A stretch of 28,462 nt of DNA from DASUBV01 sp035763085 (GTDB lineage Bacteria; Actinomycetota; Actinomycetes; Streptosporangiales; Streptosporangiaceae): the NCBI GenBank assembly GCA_035763085.1, contig DASUBV010000028.1, forward strand, positions 1 through 28,462. The letters are read 5' to 3'. Made by a program: the position numbers and the translations under genes. Of the stretch, positions 5,889-13,625 are shown one piece after another (the stretch's first letter is position 1; each line of letters starts with the position of its first letter). Under the pieces are notes generated by a model that did not search any database, had not been told where the DNA came from, and saw only the letters and a list, made by a program, of their open reading frames with translations.

Positions 5889-7379
5889 TTACAGGCCGCG
5901 CTCGCCCAGCCAGCCGGCCAGCTTGCCCGCGCGGCTGACCGCGCGCAGCCGCCGCTCCGCCTTCGTCCGCGCCTCCTCCGCCGCCACGATCAGCAGCCGG
6001 TCGCCCTGCCGCAGCGTCGTCGTCGGCTCCGGCACGAACCCCTTCCCGTCCCGGACGATCAGCGCGACGTTCGCCTCGGCCGGCAGCCGCAGCTCGAAGA
6101 TCTCCACCCCGTTCAGCCGTGAGTCCGGCGGGATCTCGGCCTGCAGCAGGTCGGCGTGCAGCAGGTCCAGCGGCGCGGCCTCGATGTCGATCTCCTGCAG
6201 TTCCTCGGGCGTCATCACCCGCAGCCAGCGGGCCGCCAGCGGCAGCGTCGGCCCGCCCGCCAGCGTGAAGATCACCACCACGATGAACACCACGTCGAAC
6301 AGCCGGGTGGCGCCGGGCACCCCTTCGCTGACCGGGATCGTGGCCAGCACGATCGGGACCGCCCCGCGCAGCCCGGCCCAGGCCAGGAACGCCTGGTGCC
6401 GCCAGGGCACCCGCAGCGGCAGCACCGAGATCAGCACCGACAGCGGCCGGGCGACCAGCACCAGCACGGCGCCGGCCGCCAGCGCGGGCAGGATCTCCGC
6501 GGGCAGCCGGGCGGGGGAGGCCAGCAGGCCCAGCATGACGAACAGCCCGATCTGGGCCAGCCAGGCCACCCCCTCGGCGAACCCGCGGGTCGCCGGGCCG
6601 TGCGGCAGCCGGGTGTTGCCCAGCACCAGCGCGCAGATATACACCGCCAGGAACCCGCTGGCGTGGGCCAGCGAGGCGGCACCGTAACTGGCCACGATGA
6701 GCGCCAGCACCGCGATCGGGTACAGGCCCGAGGCCGGCAGCGCCACCCGGCGCAGCGCCAGCGCGCTGAGCAGGCCCGTGGCCAGCCCGATCGCGGCGCC
6801 GGCGACCAGCTCGTAGACCACCAGCCCGGCGATCAGCGCCGGGCCGTCGTGCGACCCCGTCGCGCTCAGCAGCGTCACGGCCAGCACCGCCGGCGCGTCG
6901 TTGAATCCCGACTCCGCTTCCAGCGTGGCACTCAGCCGGGGCGGCAGCGGCAGCCGGCGCAGCACCGCGAACACCGCCGCCGCGTCGGTCGGCGCGAGCA
7001 CCGCGCCGAGCAGGAAGGCCTCCCGCCAGCCCAGGCTCAGCATCCAGTGCGCGGCCAGGCCCACGACCGCGATGCTCACCGCCACCCCGGCCGTGGCCAG
7101 GATCAGCGCTGCCGGGGCGGCATCGCGGGCATGCGCCCACCGGGTCGTCAGGCCGCCTTCGGCCAGGATCAGGACCAGCGCGCTCAGCCCGATGACCTGC
7201 GCCAGGTCAGCGTTGTCGAACCGGATGCCCAGGCCCGAGTCGCCGAGGGCCAGGCCCAGCCCCAGGAACAGCAGCAGGCTGGGCAGGCCCACTCCGTGCG
7301 CGATCCGCGCGGCGGCAATGGCCGCGATCACTACTGCGGCGCCGGCCAGCAGGACCAGGCTGAGGTTGCCGGCGTTCAC
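5889..7379 (-). CDS. CPA1-type cation/proton antiporter with C-terminal TrkA-C domain
   Basis: The 496-residue membrane protein exchanges K+ or Na+ for protons. The first about 390 residues hold some twelve hydrophobic helices. LAPTDAAAV (129-136) and ESGFNDAPA (156-164) are the ion-binding motifs of the CPA1 family, with Asp132 and Asp161 as likely transport residues. A cytosolic RCK_C/TrkA-C domain follows (about 398-480), including VEIFELRLP and RQGDRLLIVA, which in relatives (NhaP2/CvrA type) senses nucleotides such as c-di-AMP. The start is GTG, with a CGGAG ribosome site. About 80 bases separate it from the phosphatase gene upstream. The ion preference cannot be read from sequence. Confidence 0.88.
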   Translation of the reverse strand: MNAGNLSLVLLAGAAVVIAAIAAARIAHGVGLPSLLLFLGLGLALGDSGLGIRFDNADLAQVIGLSALVLILAEGGLTTRWAHARDAAPAALILATAGVAVSIAVVGLAAHWMLSLGWREAFLLGAVLAPTDAAAVFAVLRRLPLPPRLSATLEAESGFNDAPAVLAVTLLSATGSHDGPALIAGLVVYELVAGAAIGLATGLLSALALRRVALPASGLYPIAVLALIVASYGAASLAHASGFLAVYICALVLGNTRLPHGPATRGFAEGVAWLAQIGLFVMLGLLASPARLPAEILPALAAGAVLVLVARPLSVLISVLPLRVPWRHQAFLAWAGLRGAVPIVLATIPVSEGVPGATRLFDVVFIVVVIFTLAGGPTLPLAARWLRVMTPEELQEIDIEAAPLDLLHADLLQAEIPPDSRLNGVEIFELRLPAEANVALIVRDGKGFVPEPTTTLRQGDRLLIVAAEEARTKAERRLRAVSRAGKLAGWLGERGL

Positions 7380-7461
7380 GGCGGTCTCCGCATCGCCTGC
7401 CCCTCAGCGTGCTGTCGGTTTGGATCTTAACCTTCCCCGGCAGGCCCGCGGCTAGTGATCA

Positions 7462-8649
7462 CTACGCGGCGGGACGTATCGCCGCAAGGCCGGCCGCGGC
7501 GTCGTGCCAGGAGTGCCAGCCGGGCCAGGCCAGGCCTAAGGCTGCCTCCCGGCAGACCATCAGCAGCGCCACATCGTCGTCCGGCTCGTGCCCGATATGC
7601 CGGACAACTGCCTCACTGAGCCGGTTGACCAGCTCCGCGGGCTCGGCGGGCCCGGCCAGCGCCAGCTGCCCGGCCGGCGGGCAGAGCGCCTCGCAGCGCT
7701 CCAGCGGGAAGAACTCGCCTGCCTTGTTCCGCGCCTCGCTGGCCCCGTCGGTGTAGAACAAGACCGCCTCACCGGGCCCGAACGGGACGGTCACCGGGAT
7801 CCGCGGAACCCCGCCGAGATCGCCCAGGCCGAACGGCAGGCTGCCTTCCTGCGGCCCGGCGAAGTGCGGCGGCTGCGTCCCGAACACCAGCGGTGCCGGA
7901 TGCCCGCAGATGATCAGCTCCATCTTGTCCCGGTCCGGCAGGATCTCGGCCAGGACCGCGGTAATGAACTGCTCGTCGCCCGCGTCCTGCGCCACGCTGG
8001 CCTCGATCCGGGCGACCACCTGGGCCAGGCACGCCTCGTCCCGCGCGGCCTCGCGGAACACGCTGGTCACGGTGGCCGCGGCCCGCACCGCCGATAGCCC
8101 CTTGCCCTCGGCGTCGCCCACGATCAGGCGCAGCCGGCCCGGCGTGGCCACCACCTCGTACAGGTCCCCGCCGACATGGGCGGCCTCGGCCGCCGACCGG
8201 TAGCTCACCGCCATCCGGACCGTGCCCACCCGGGCCGGCACCGGGCGCAGCAGCACCTGCTGTGCCGCGTCGGCGACCAGCCTGACCTGGGCCAGCTCCC
8301 GCGCCCGCCGGTCCCGGCTGCGCGCCGCCAGCACCCCGAATACGGTCACGCCGACGGTGGCCAGGAATGCCACGATGACCGGGCGGTGGCTCACGCCGGT
8401 GTTCATGGTCCGGATGTCGAAGGCCAGGCAGGACAACGCGGCGACCGCTCCTGCCGCCAGCGTGTACCCGGCGCCGCCGATGGCCGCCGCGACGGCCGGG
8501 CCGACGGCCAGCAGCGGCAGGAGTCCCCAGCCGGGCCCGAGCCCCACCCGCCCGGCGACCGCGCCGGCGGAGACTGCGAAAGGCACAGCGAGAACGGCCC
8601 ATCTTGCGTGGAGCCGGATGTCTGGCCACCCCCCTGTCAGACCGCACAC
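7462..8649 (-). CDS. membrane-bound SpoIIE/PP2C-type serine phosphatase
   Basis: This encodes 395 residues: about four or five hydrophobic helices (17-110), then a short coiled linker and a PP2C-like SpoIIE domain from about 145. The metal-binding elements are present: VGGDLYEV (159-166), GDAEGKG (178-184), the later YTDGASEARN and a final EPDDDVALL. Family members (RsbU type) dephosphorylate anti-anti-sigma factors in stress-sigma switches. No partner-switch genes (anti-anti-sigma or HATPase anti-sigma) are adjacent, so its target is elsewhere. The GTG start at 8649 has no clear ribosome site, so the true start could differ by a few codons. Confidence 0.87.
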   Translation of the reverse strand: MCGLTGGWPDIRLHARWAVLAVPFAVSAGAVAGRVGLGPGWGLLPLLAVGPAVAAAIGGAGYTLAAGAVAALSCLAFDIRTMNTGVSHRPVIVAFLATVGVTVFGVLAARSRDRRARELAQVRLVADAAQQVLLRPVPARVGTVRMAVSYRSAAEAAHVGGDLYEVVATPGRLRLIVGDAEGKGLSAVRAAATVTSVFREAARDEACLAQVVARIEASVAQDAGDEQFITAVLAEILPDRDKMELIICGHPAPLVFGTQPPHFAGPQEGSLPFGLGDLGGVPRIPVTVPFGPGEAVLFYTDGASEARNKAGEFFPLERCEALCPPAGQLALAGPAEPAELVNRLSEAVVRHIGHEPDDDVALLMVCREAALGLAWPGWHSWHDAAAGLAAIRPAA

Positions 8650-9233
8650 ATGAGCGCGCGGCCCGGAAGTCCCCGGCTTCTGAGCACAACGCGCACAGGA
8701 AGAGTACCTGACTGTAACTTACCAGCCGGTTTACTTAAAGCCATTCATAACGGGACGGACACCCGCAAAGTCCCTGCCCCGTGAGTCACTCCTGCCACGC
8801 CCGTCAAAACTGGCTTTGTCCGCCCATCCTCACCCGCGGCGCACCGATGTGGCGAGCGTCACAGTTTGAGCCGTCCGGGCCGACATCTGAGCCGTTGCGC
8901 ATGAGTGCTTTGGGCGTTCATGCCGCTGCCTCGCCTTGCGGGGAGGCGGTCCCGGTCTTGCCCGCTTTCGTGGTGCCAGGTTCCTGTTTCATCCCGCGGT
9001 GCCCGGCCAGGCCGGGTCTTACCTGCGGTCGGCAGGCGTTTTGGCTGTCCGTCCCACTGACGGCCAGCTGAAGCAAATTACGTGCGCCGGGTCGATGGCC
9101 GGGACCGGTTCGCCGCCAGGGCCGACCCGGACAGGTCGGTGACGTAGCGGCGCTCGGCGGCCGAGTCATGCGCCAGCACCCCGCCGGTCCCGGCCGCCGC
9201 GTAGCCGGCTCCCGTCGCACTGCCGGAGCTCGC
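8650..9233. other. 584-base stretch without a convincing gene
   Basis: Local GC is lower than in the neighbours, particularly at 8700-8760 and 8800-8830. Short open frames exist on both strands (for example plus 8781-9071), but their codon third positions and composition do not look coding. Bits of coding-like sequence with early stops appear on both strands around 9070-9230. The left end probably contains the promoter of the phosphatase gene. The rest looks like decayed coding DNA or a former insertion. No terminal inverted repeats or transposase motif was found. Confidence 0.4.
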
Positions 9234-9983
9234 TCATGCTGTCGCAGTCGGCACGTACTCCAGGATACGGCCCAGATCGCGGAATCCGACGGCGGCGTAG
9301 ACGCGCTCGGCCGCGGGGGTGGACTGCAGGCTGGCCGTGCGGCAGCCGCGGGCCGCGGCCTCATGTACCGCCAGCGCGGTCAGCGCGGTGCCCAGCCCGC
9401 GCCGCCGGGCCCAGTCCAGGGTCACCACGTTGTAGATCCCGCAGTCACCCGCGCAGTCCGCCGTCATGGCCGCGGCCGCGCCCGTGCCGTCCAGGCGTGC
9501 GATCAGCACCCGGAAGGCTGCCCGGTCGACGCCGCTGAGCAGTCCCGCCGGCACCCCGATGATCCGCAGGTACTCCGCCCAGTCCGCGGGTGCCAGCTCC
9601 AGCTGCGGGCGCGGCAGGCGGATGCCGTTCAGTTCCATGCCCATCGCCCGGGTGGAGTCATCCAGCGTGTAGCCGCGCGCCTCGAGGTCACCGCGCATCG
9701 CCGTGTCGCTCTCGTGCACCCACGCGGCGAAGCGCGGCACGGCGGCGGCCGCGTAGGCCGCCGTCATCGCCTCCAGGGCCGCGGCGCGTCCGGTCGTCGG
9801 CAGGAAGGGCTGCAGCACGGCGTTGTTGTAGTACGCCCGCTCCGGGCCAGCCGGGAAGATGGCGGCGGCGACGCCGGCGGAGCGGACGACCGCGGCGCCG
9901 CGACTGCCGCGCGCGCAGGCCTGCCACGAGGCGACCAGCGTCTGGATGCCACGCTGGTACAGGCCGGCGTCGGTCAGCACCAT
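9234..9983 (-). CDS. GNAT family N-acetyltransferase
   Basis: The 249-residue product ends in a GNAT fold. Motif A, RRRGLGTALTAL (193-204), is the acetyl-CoA pyrophosphate loop, preceded by the strand GIYNVVTLD, and LQSTPAAERVYAAVGF (219-234) is motif B. The N-terminal half (1-120), with AYYNNAVLQPF, resembles the first half of two-domain GNATs. The acceptor substrate cannot be inferred. It is the third gene of the blaI-M56 operon. The M56 stop and this ATG are bridged by a ten-codon frame (10015-9983) that overlaps both (ATGA and TGATG), hinting at translational coupling. Whether it belongs functionally to the BlaI response is open. Confidence 0.82.
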   Translation of the reverse strand: MVLTDAGLYQRGIQTLVASWQACARGSRGAAVVRSAGVAAAIFPAGPERAYYNNAVLQPFLPTTGRAAALEAMTAAYAAAAVPRFAAWVHESDTAMRGDLEARGYTLDDSTRAMGMELNGIRLPRPQLELAPADWAEYLRIIGVPAGLLSGVDRAAFRVLIARLDGTGAAAAMTADCAGDCGIYNVVTLDWARRRGLGTALTALAVHEAAARGCRTASLQSTPAAERVYAAVGFRDLGRILEYVPTATA

Positions 9984-10011
9984 CAGGTGCGCTGGCCCCC
10001 GCCGGCCCAGG

Positions 10012-11112
10012 TCATCGCCGGACGGTCAGCTCGTGGTGCGGCCCGGCCTCAGCCAGCGCCGCCGGATGGGCGTGCTCGTAGGCGAGCTGGGCGGACTCGA
10101 TCTGCTGGTGCGTGGTCAGGGTCAGCGTGACGGCGGCCCCGGCCGAGGCCAGGGTGAGCGCCAGTGCGGTGGCGGCCGCCCACGGGCGGCGGCGCCGGGG
10201 CGGGCTCAGCAGCACGCGAACCCGGGTGCCGGCGTGGGTGTCAGCGATCGCCAGGCCGCCGGGCGACCCGGCCGGGACGGTGCCCGCGGGGATGCCGCCC
10301 GGCCGGCCGCCGCGGGCCGCCAGGCTGGCGCGCGCCAGCGCCCGGGCGACCACCCGGCGGTCGCCGACCTCGTCGGCGGCCCGCTCGTCGGCGGCCAGCT
10401 CGGTGGCCAGCCGTACCTGCGCGGCCAGCGGCCGCAGCAGCGGATTGGCCCGGGCCGCGAGGTCGGCCAGCAGCACGTAGAGGGCATGGCACTGGCGCAG
10501 ATGCGCGCTCTCGTGGGCCAGGATGGCGCGGCGCTCGGCGGCGCTGAGCAGCCGGAGCATGCCCGTCGAGACCACGATCGCGCCCGCCGGGAGCGGCACG
10601 GCATACGCCAGCGGCCGCTCATCCTCGGTGATGATCACCCGGCCGGCGCCGGTCACGGCACTGATCATGGCCCGGACCCGGTCACGGACGCCCGGCCCGG
10701 CGCCGGCGCCAGCCGGGACTCCGCCGCCGGCCCGGGCGCCGGCGTCAGGATCCAGCTCGCGGCAGGCCCGCGCGGCGCGGGCCAGGTCTCGTATGGCGCG
10801 GGCCGCGAACACGACGGCGGCGGCCAGCAGGATGCTGGCGACCGCGCCGGCCAGCACGCCCCAGCCCGGGCCGGGCTGGCCAGCCTGCAGCGGCTCGGTT
10901 GACCACTGGCCCAGCCGGGCCGCGAGCGGCAGGCGGGCCACCGCGATGAACGCCGCCAGGCACAGCACGATGCCGGTGGCCAGCGAGGTCGCCAGGGCCA
11001 GCAGCGTCAGCAGCGGCGCGGCCAGCCGGGGCGCCAGGCAGCGCGACAGCACCGGCGCGGCCGGCGCCAGCACCAGGCTCACCGCCAGCGGGATCAGGCT
11101 GAGCAGCATCAT
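10012..11112 (-). CDS. M56 family membrane metallopeptidase (BlaR1/MecR1-type protease domain)
   Basis: This encodes 366 residues. Hydrophobic helices lie at about 1-20, 32-60 and 84-105. A cytosolic zinc-protease domain follows with HESAH (200-204) and the third ligand in ELAADERA (Glu238). A last helix lies near 325-345, followed by only a short tail. M56 proteases paired with BlaI-type repressors cleave or inactivate the repressor on a signal. The extracellular penicillin-binding sensor domain of BlaR1/MecR1 is absent, so a beta-lactam is not necessarily the signal. It lies five bases downstream of blaI. The ATG ATG start leaves the first codon ambiguous by one residue. Confidence 0.9.
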   Translation of the reverse strand: MMLLSLIPLAVSLVLAPAAPVLSRCLAPRLAAPLLTLLALATSLATGIVLCLAAFIAVARLPLAARLGQWSTEPLQAGQPGPGWGVLAGAVASILLAAAVVFAARAIRDLARAARACRELDPDAGARAGGGVPAGAGAGPGVRDRVRAMISAVTGAGRVIITEDERPLAYAVPLPAGAIVVSTGMLRLLSAAERRAILAHESAHLRQCHALYVLLADLAARANPLLRPLAAQVRLATELAADERAADEVGDRRVVARALARASLAARGGRPGGIPAGTVPAGSPGGLAIADTHAGTRVRVLLSPPRRRRPWAAATALALTLASAGAAVTLTLTTHQQIESAQLAYEHAHPAALAEAGPHHELTVRR

Positions 11113-11117
11113 CGCGG

Positions 11118-11555
11118 TTACCTGCGGCCGGCGGGCTGACCGGCATCCCCGGACTCGTCTGCAGCGGGCTCCGCCCGGCCGTCGGCGAGCAGGCCGGTCA
11201 GCAGCTGCTCATCGTCCGGGCTCAGGTCGGCGACGAACCGGGACAGCACGCTGGCCCGGTCCGGCCGGCCTTCCAGCAGCTTCAGCATGCGGCGCGCGGT
11301 CATCGAGGCCTGGGCCTCCGCGCCGGTGTCGCCGCGCAGCGCGTACAGATATCCCCGGCCCGCCGGCGCGCGGGTGACCGCGCCCTTGGCGTGCAGCCGG
11401 GACAGCGTCGTCATCACCGTCGTGTACGCCAGGCGGCCGTCACCCAGCCCGGTCAGCACCTCGGCCGGGGCCAGCGGCCTGCCCGCTGCGGCCAGGCAGG
11501 CCAGCACCTCGCGCTCCAGCGCCCCGCGCGCCCGCGCCCGGCCCTCCTGCGGCAC
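11118..11555 (-). CDS. blaI: BlaI/MecI/CopY family transcriptional repressor
   Basis: The product is about 145 residues, the usual family length. The winged helix shows LEREVLACLAAAGRPLAPAE and AYTTVMTTLSRLHAKGAVTR, the hallmark recognition helix and wing, followed by GRGYLYAL. The C-terminal dimerisation part has SRFVADLSPDDEQLLTGLL. Two GTG codons compete: 11561 lies one base from AGGAG (11563-11567), while 11555 lies seven bases away and is therefore preferred. It is divergent from dedA, and its start is 17 bases from the operator array, so it should repress both itself and dedA-uppP. In known systems the repressor is removed by the co-encoded M56 protease. Confidence 0.92.
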   Translation of the reverse strand: MPQEGRARARGALEREVLACLAAAGRPLAPAEVLTGLGDGRLAYTTVMTTLSRLHAKGAVTRAPAGRGYLYALRGDTGAEAQASMTARRMLKLLEGRPDRASVLSRFVADLSPDDEQLLTGLLADGRAEPAADESGDAGQPAGRR

Positions 11556-11571
11556 TCGCACACTCCTGATC

Positions 11572-11624
11572 TACTACAATCTTTGTCGTACTACATTCTG
11601 GGTAGTACGACATTCTCTGTAGTC
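11572..11624. promoter_or_regulatory. three interlocked BlaI-type dyads between blaI and dedA
   Basis: Three 19-base dyads of the form TACNACA-N5-TGTNGTA follow each other with a 17-base period, adjacent ones sharing two bases. They are 11572-11590 (TACTACA, TGTCGTA), 11589-11607 (TACTACA, GGTAGTA) and 11606-11624 (TACGACA, TGTAGTC). The arms contain the ACA/TGT cores known from BlaI/MecI operators (TACA...TGTA). The block is AT-rich and fills the space between the two divergent start regions, so it probably covers both promoters. Assignment to the adjacent blaI product is strong inference. Confidence 0.85.
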
Positions 11625-11670
11625 CATCTTCGCACGCCGGTGCCAGCCAGCGCTGGCCGGAAGGGGCAGC

Positions 11671-12483
11671 ATGCCGCACGCGGCGCCGGTGGCCCTGAGC
11701 CTGCTTGATACCCGCAGCCTGCTGGCCGGCGCGGGCGCGCTCGCCGTCTTCCTGGTCATGTTCGCCGAGACCGGGCTGCTGATCGGGTTCTTCCTGCCCG
11801 GCGACACGCTGCTGTTCGCGGCCGGGATCCTGTGCGCGACCCCCGGCACCTCGTCCGGGCACCTGAGCCTGGCCGCGGTGCTGCCCGCTGCCGCGGCGGG
11901 CGCCCTGGCCGGAGCCCAGGCCGGGTTCCTGATCGGCCGCTATGCCGGGCACGTGCTCGACCGGCCCGGCAGGCCCCGCCTGGCGGCGGCCGTTCACCGC
12001 GGTCATCAGGCCCTGGAGCGCTTCGGCGTGCGGCGCGCCCTGGTGCTGGCCCGGTTCATCCCGGTCGTCCGCACGGTGATCAGCCCGGTCGCTGGCGCGG
12101 CCGGCATCCCGGCCCGCACGTTCACGCTCTGGCAGGTGATCGGCGGCCTGGTGTGGACCGCCGGCGTCACGCTGGCCGGGTACGCGCTGGGCACCCGGAT
12201 CTCCGGCATCGACCGCTACCTGCTGCCCGCCATCGGCGTCATCGTGGCGGCTTCCCTGCTTCCCGTGCTCATCGAGGTTCTGCGCCGCCGCATGGCCAGC
12301 TCGCGCGGCCCGGCCGGGGAGCCGGCCAGGAGCGGTCAGCCCGCCGAGCCGGCCAGGAGCGGCCAGGCCGCCGAGCCGGCCAGGAGCGGCCAGGCCGCCG
12401 AGTCGCCCAGGGGCGGCCAGGCCGCCGATCCGGCCAGGGGCGGCCAGGCCGGCGAGCCTGCCAGCAGCGAGAGGCGATCATGA
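11671..12483 (+). CDS. DedA family membrane protein with repetitive C-terminal tail
   Basis: The product has 270 residues; the first about 210 are the DedA (SNARE-associated/VTT) domain. Visible marks are ETGLLIGFFLPGD (33-45), GALAGAQAGFLIGRYAG (77-93) and the signature ARFIPVVRTVISPVAGAAG (127-145) with the conserved arginines. Re-entrant hairpins and helices fill the rest. Some DedA proteins are now known to return undecaprenyl phosphate across the membrane. The tail (216-270) is built of nine-residue repeats and is low in complexity. GGAAGGGG precedes the ATG. The stop overlaps the uppP start (ATGA), placing flippase-like protein and phosphatase in one operon under the BlaI-type operator. 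Confidence 0.9.
   Translation: MPHAAPVALSLLDTRSLLAGAGALAVFLVMFAETGLLIGFFLPGDTLLFAAGILCATPGTSSGHLSLAAVLPAAAAGALAGAQAGFLIGRYAGHVLDRPGRPRLAAAVHRGHQALERFGVRRALVLARFIPVVRTVISPVAGAAGIPARTFTLWQVIGGLVWTAGVTLAGYALGTRISGIDRYLLPAIGVIVAASLLPVLIEVLRRRMASSRGPAGEPARSGQPAEPARSGQAAEPARSGQAAESPRGGQAADPARGGQAGEPASSERRS
12316..12450 (+). repeat. five tandem 27-bp units in the dedA 3' end
   Basis: Five in-frame units of 27 bases encode variants of AEPARSGQA. Units two and three (12343-12396) are almost identical, while units four and five have drifted (AESPRGGQA, ADPARGGQA). A partial unit follows. The tail predicted is cytosolic, proline- and arginine-containing and disordered. Copy number should vary between strains by slippage. 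Confidence 0.9.
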
Positions 12484-13625
12484 TTCACCAGCTGACCTAC
12501 CTGCAGGCGATCGTCATCGGCCTCATCCAGGGGCTAACCGAGCTGTTCCCGATCTCCAGCCTCGGCCACACCGTGCTGATCCCGTCCTGGTTCGGCGGCA
12601 GCTGGGCCGCCCTGGTCTCGGAGGAAAGCCGCGCGGAGAGCCCCTACCTGGCGTTTGTCGTCGGCCTGCACCTGGCCACCGCCCTGGTGCTGATCGGCTA
12701 CTACTGGCGGGAGTGGCTGCGGCTCATCCGCGGCCTGGTCACCAGCCTGATCAGCCGTCGCATCGAGACCGCCGACCAGCGGCTGGCCTGGCTGATCGTC
12801 ATCGCGACGATCCCGGTCGGCCTGGCCGGCCTGGCGCTGGAGCACGCCTTCCGGGTGCTGTTCGCGCGGCCCGAGGCGGCAGCCCTGTTCCTGATGATCA
12901 ACGGCGGGATCCTGTTCCTCGGCGAGCGCTACCGCCGCCGCGCGGGCCAGCCCGTCCCCCCGACCGGCGCGCAGCTCGCCGCCAGGGCCGCGGGCTCCGC
13001 CGACGTGACTGCCGCCGGTGCTGTCGGTGCCGCGCCAGCAGCGGCGGGCCCGGCCGCCGCCGCAGCCGCGGGCTCCGCCATGTCCGTCAGCCCTGCCGTT
13101 TCCGCAGCGCCCGCCGTCGCTGATAACAGCAAGAAGCGGGCAGGGAAGCATGCCGGGGCCACGGTGCCCGGCGGGTCCGGCGCGGTCACCCGGCAGGATC
13201 GGTCCGGGCCCGGCCACACGCCCATCGATGAGGTCTCCGAGCAGCGGCTGGCAGCGATCGGCTGGCGCTCGGCGCTGTGGATCGGCGCCGCGCAGATCCT
13301 CGCCTTGTTCGCCGGGATCAGCCGCGAGGGCGTCACCATGGCCGGCGGGCTGGTCCGCGGCCTGAGCCACGAGGACGCCATGCGGTTCTCGTTCCTGCTG
13401 TCCACGCCGGTCATCCTGGCCGCCGGGGCGCTGAAGATCCCTGACCTGACCGGGCCGCTCGGGGCCGGCATCCGGGGCCAGGTCATCGTGGGCAGCATCG
13501 CCGCCGCGGCTACCTCGCTGCTGGCCATCGTGTTCCTGTCCCGCTATTTCCGGACCCGCACGCTGACCCCGTTCGCCATTTACTGCCTAGCCGCGGGCCT
13601 GATCAGCCTCATCAGGTTCATCTAG
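12480..13625 (+). CDS. uppP: undecaprenyl-diphosphate phosphatase with alanine-rich insert
   Basis: The 381-residue membrane enzyme converts C55-PP to C55-P, the lipid carrier of peptidoglycan precursors. The first motif is at canonical positions: Gln17 and Glu21 in IQGLTELFPISSLGH (16-30), giving the (E/Q)xxxE pattern and His30. The second, usually PGxSRSxxT, reads AGISREGVT (278-286); the arginine and threonine remain. The family is normally about 270-280 residues. The excess lies in an Ala/Gly/Pro-rich, charged insert at about 155-250 between helices. The start overlaps the dedA stop by four bases. The substitutions mark a divergent subgroup, but the fold and neighbours make the assignment firm. 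Confidence 0.9.
   Translation: MIHQLTYLQAIVIGLIQGLTELFPISSLGHTVLIPSWFGGSWAALVSEESRAESPYLAFVVGLHLATALVLIGYYWREWLRLIRGLVTSLISRRIETADQRLAWLIVIATIPVGLAGLALEHAFRVLFARPEAAALFLMINGGILFLGERYRRRAGQPVPPTGAQLAARAAGSADVTAAGAVGAAPAAAGPAAAAAAGSAMSVSPAVSAAPAVADNSKKRAGKHAGATVPGGSGAVTRQDRSGPGHTPIDEVSEQRLAAIGWRSALWIGAAQILALFAGISREGVTMAGGLVRGLSHEDAMRFSFLLSTPVILAAGALKIPDLTGPLGAGIRGQVIVGSIAAAATSLLAIVFLSRYFRTRTLTPFAIYCLAAGLISLIRFI

Noticed and set aside
5011..7140. Very long minus-strand open frame across eda, the PNPOx gene and the antiporter
   Set aside because: It is in the wrong frame for the antiporter motifs and repeats Gly/Arg/Ala-rich sequence, the usual shadow frame in high-GC DNA.
8753..8774. GGGAC...GTCCC near the phosphatase gene as another DosR box
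   Set aside because: The half-sites are about a dozen bases apart, not four, and the inner sequence does not fit.
8781..9071. 96-residue plus-strand frame in the gap
   Set aside because: No ribosome site, non-coding third positions and no recognisable motif.
10012..11112. Calling the M56 protein a BlaR1 penicillin receptor
   Set aside because: The outer penicillin-binding domain with SxxK/KTG motifs is missing; only the membrane and protease parts are present.
12534..13370. Minus-strand open frame opposite uppP
   Set aside because: Composition is Asp/Gln/Gly/Arg-rich without motifs; uppP on the plus strand is certain.
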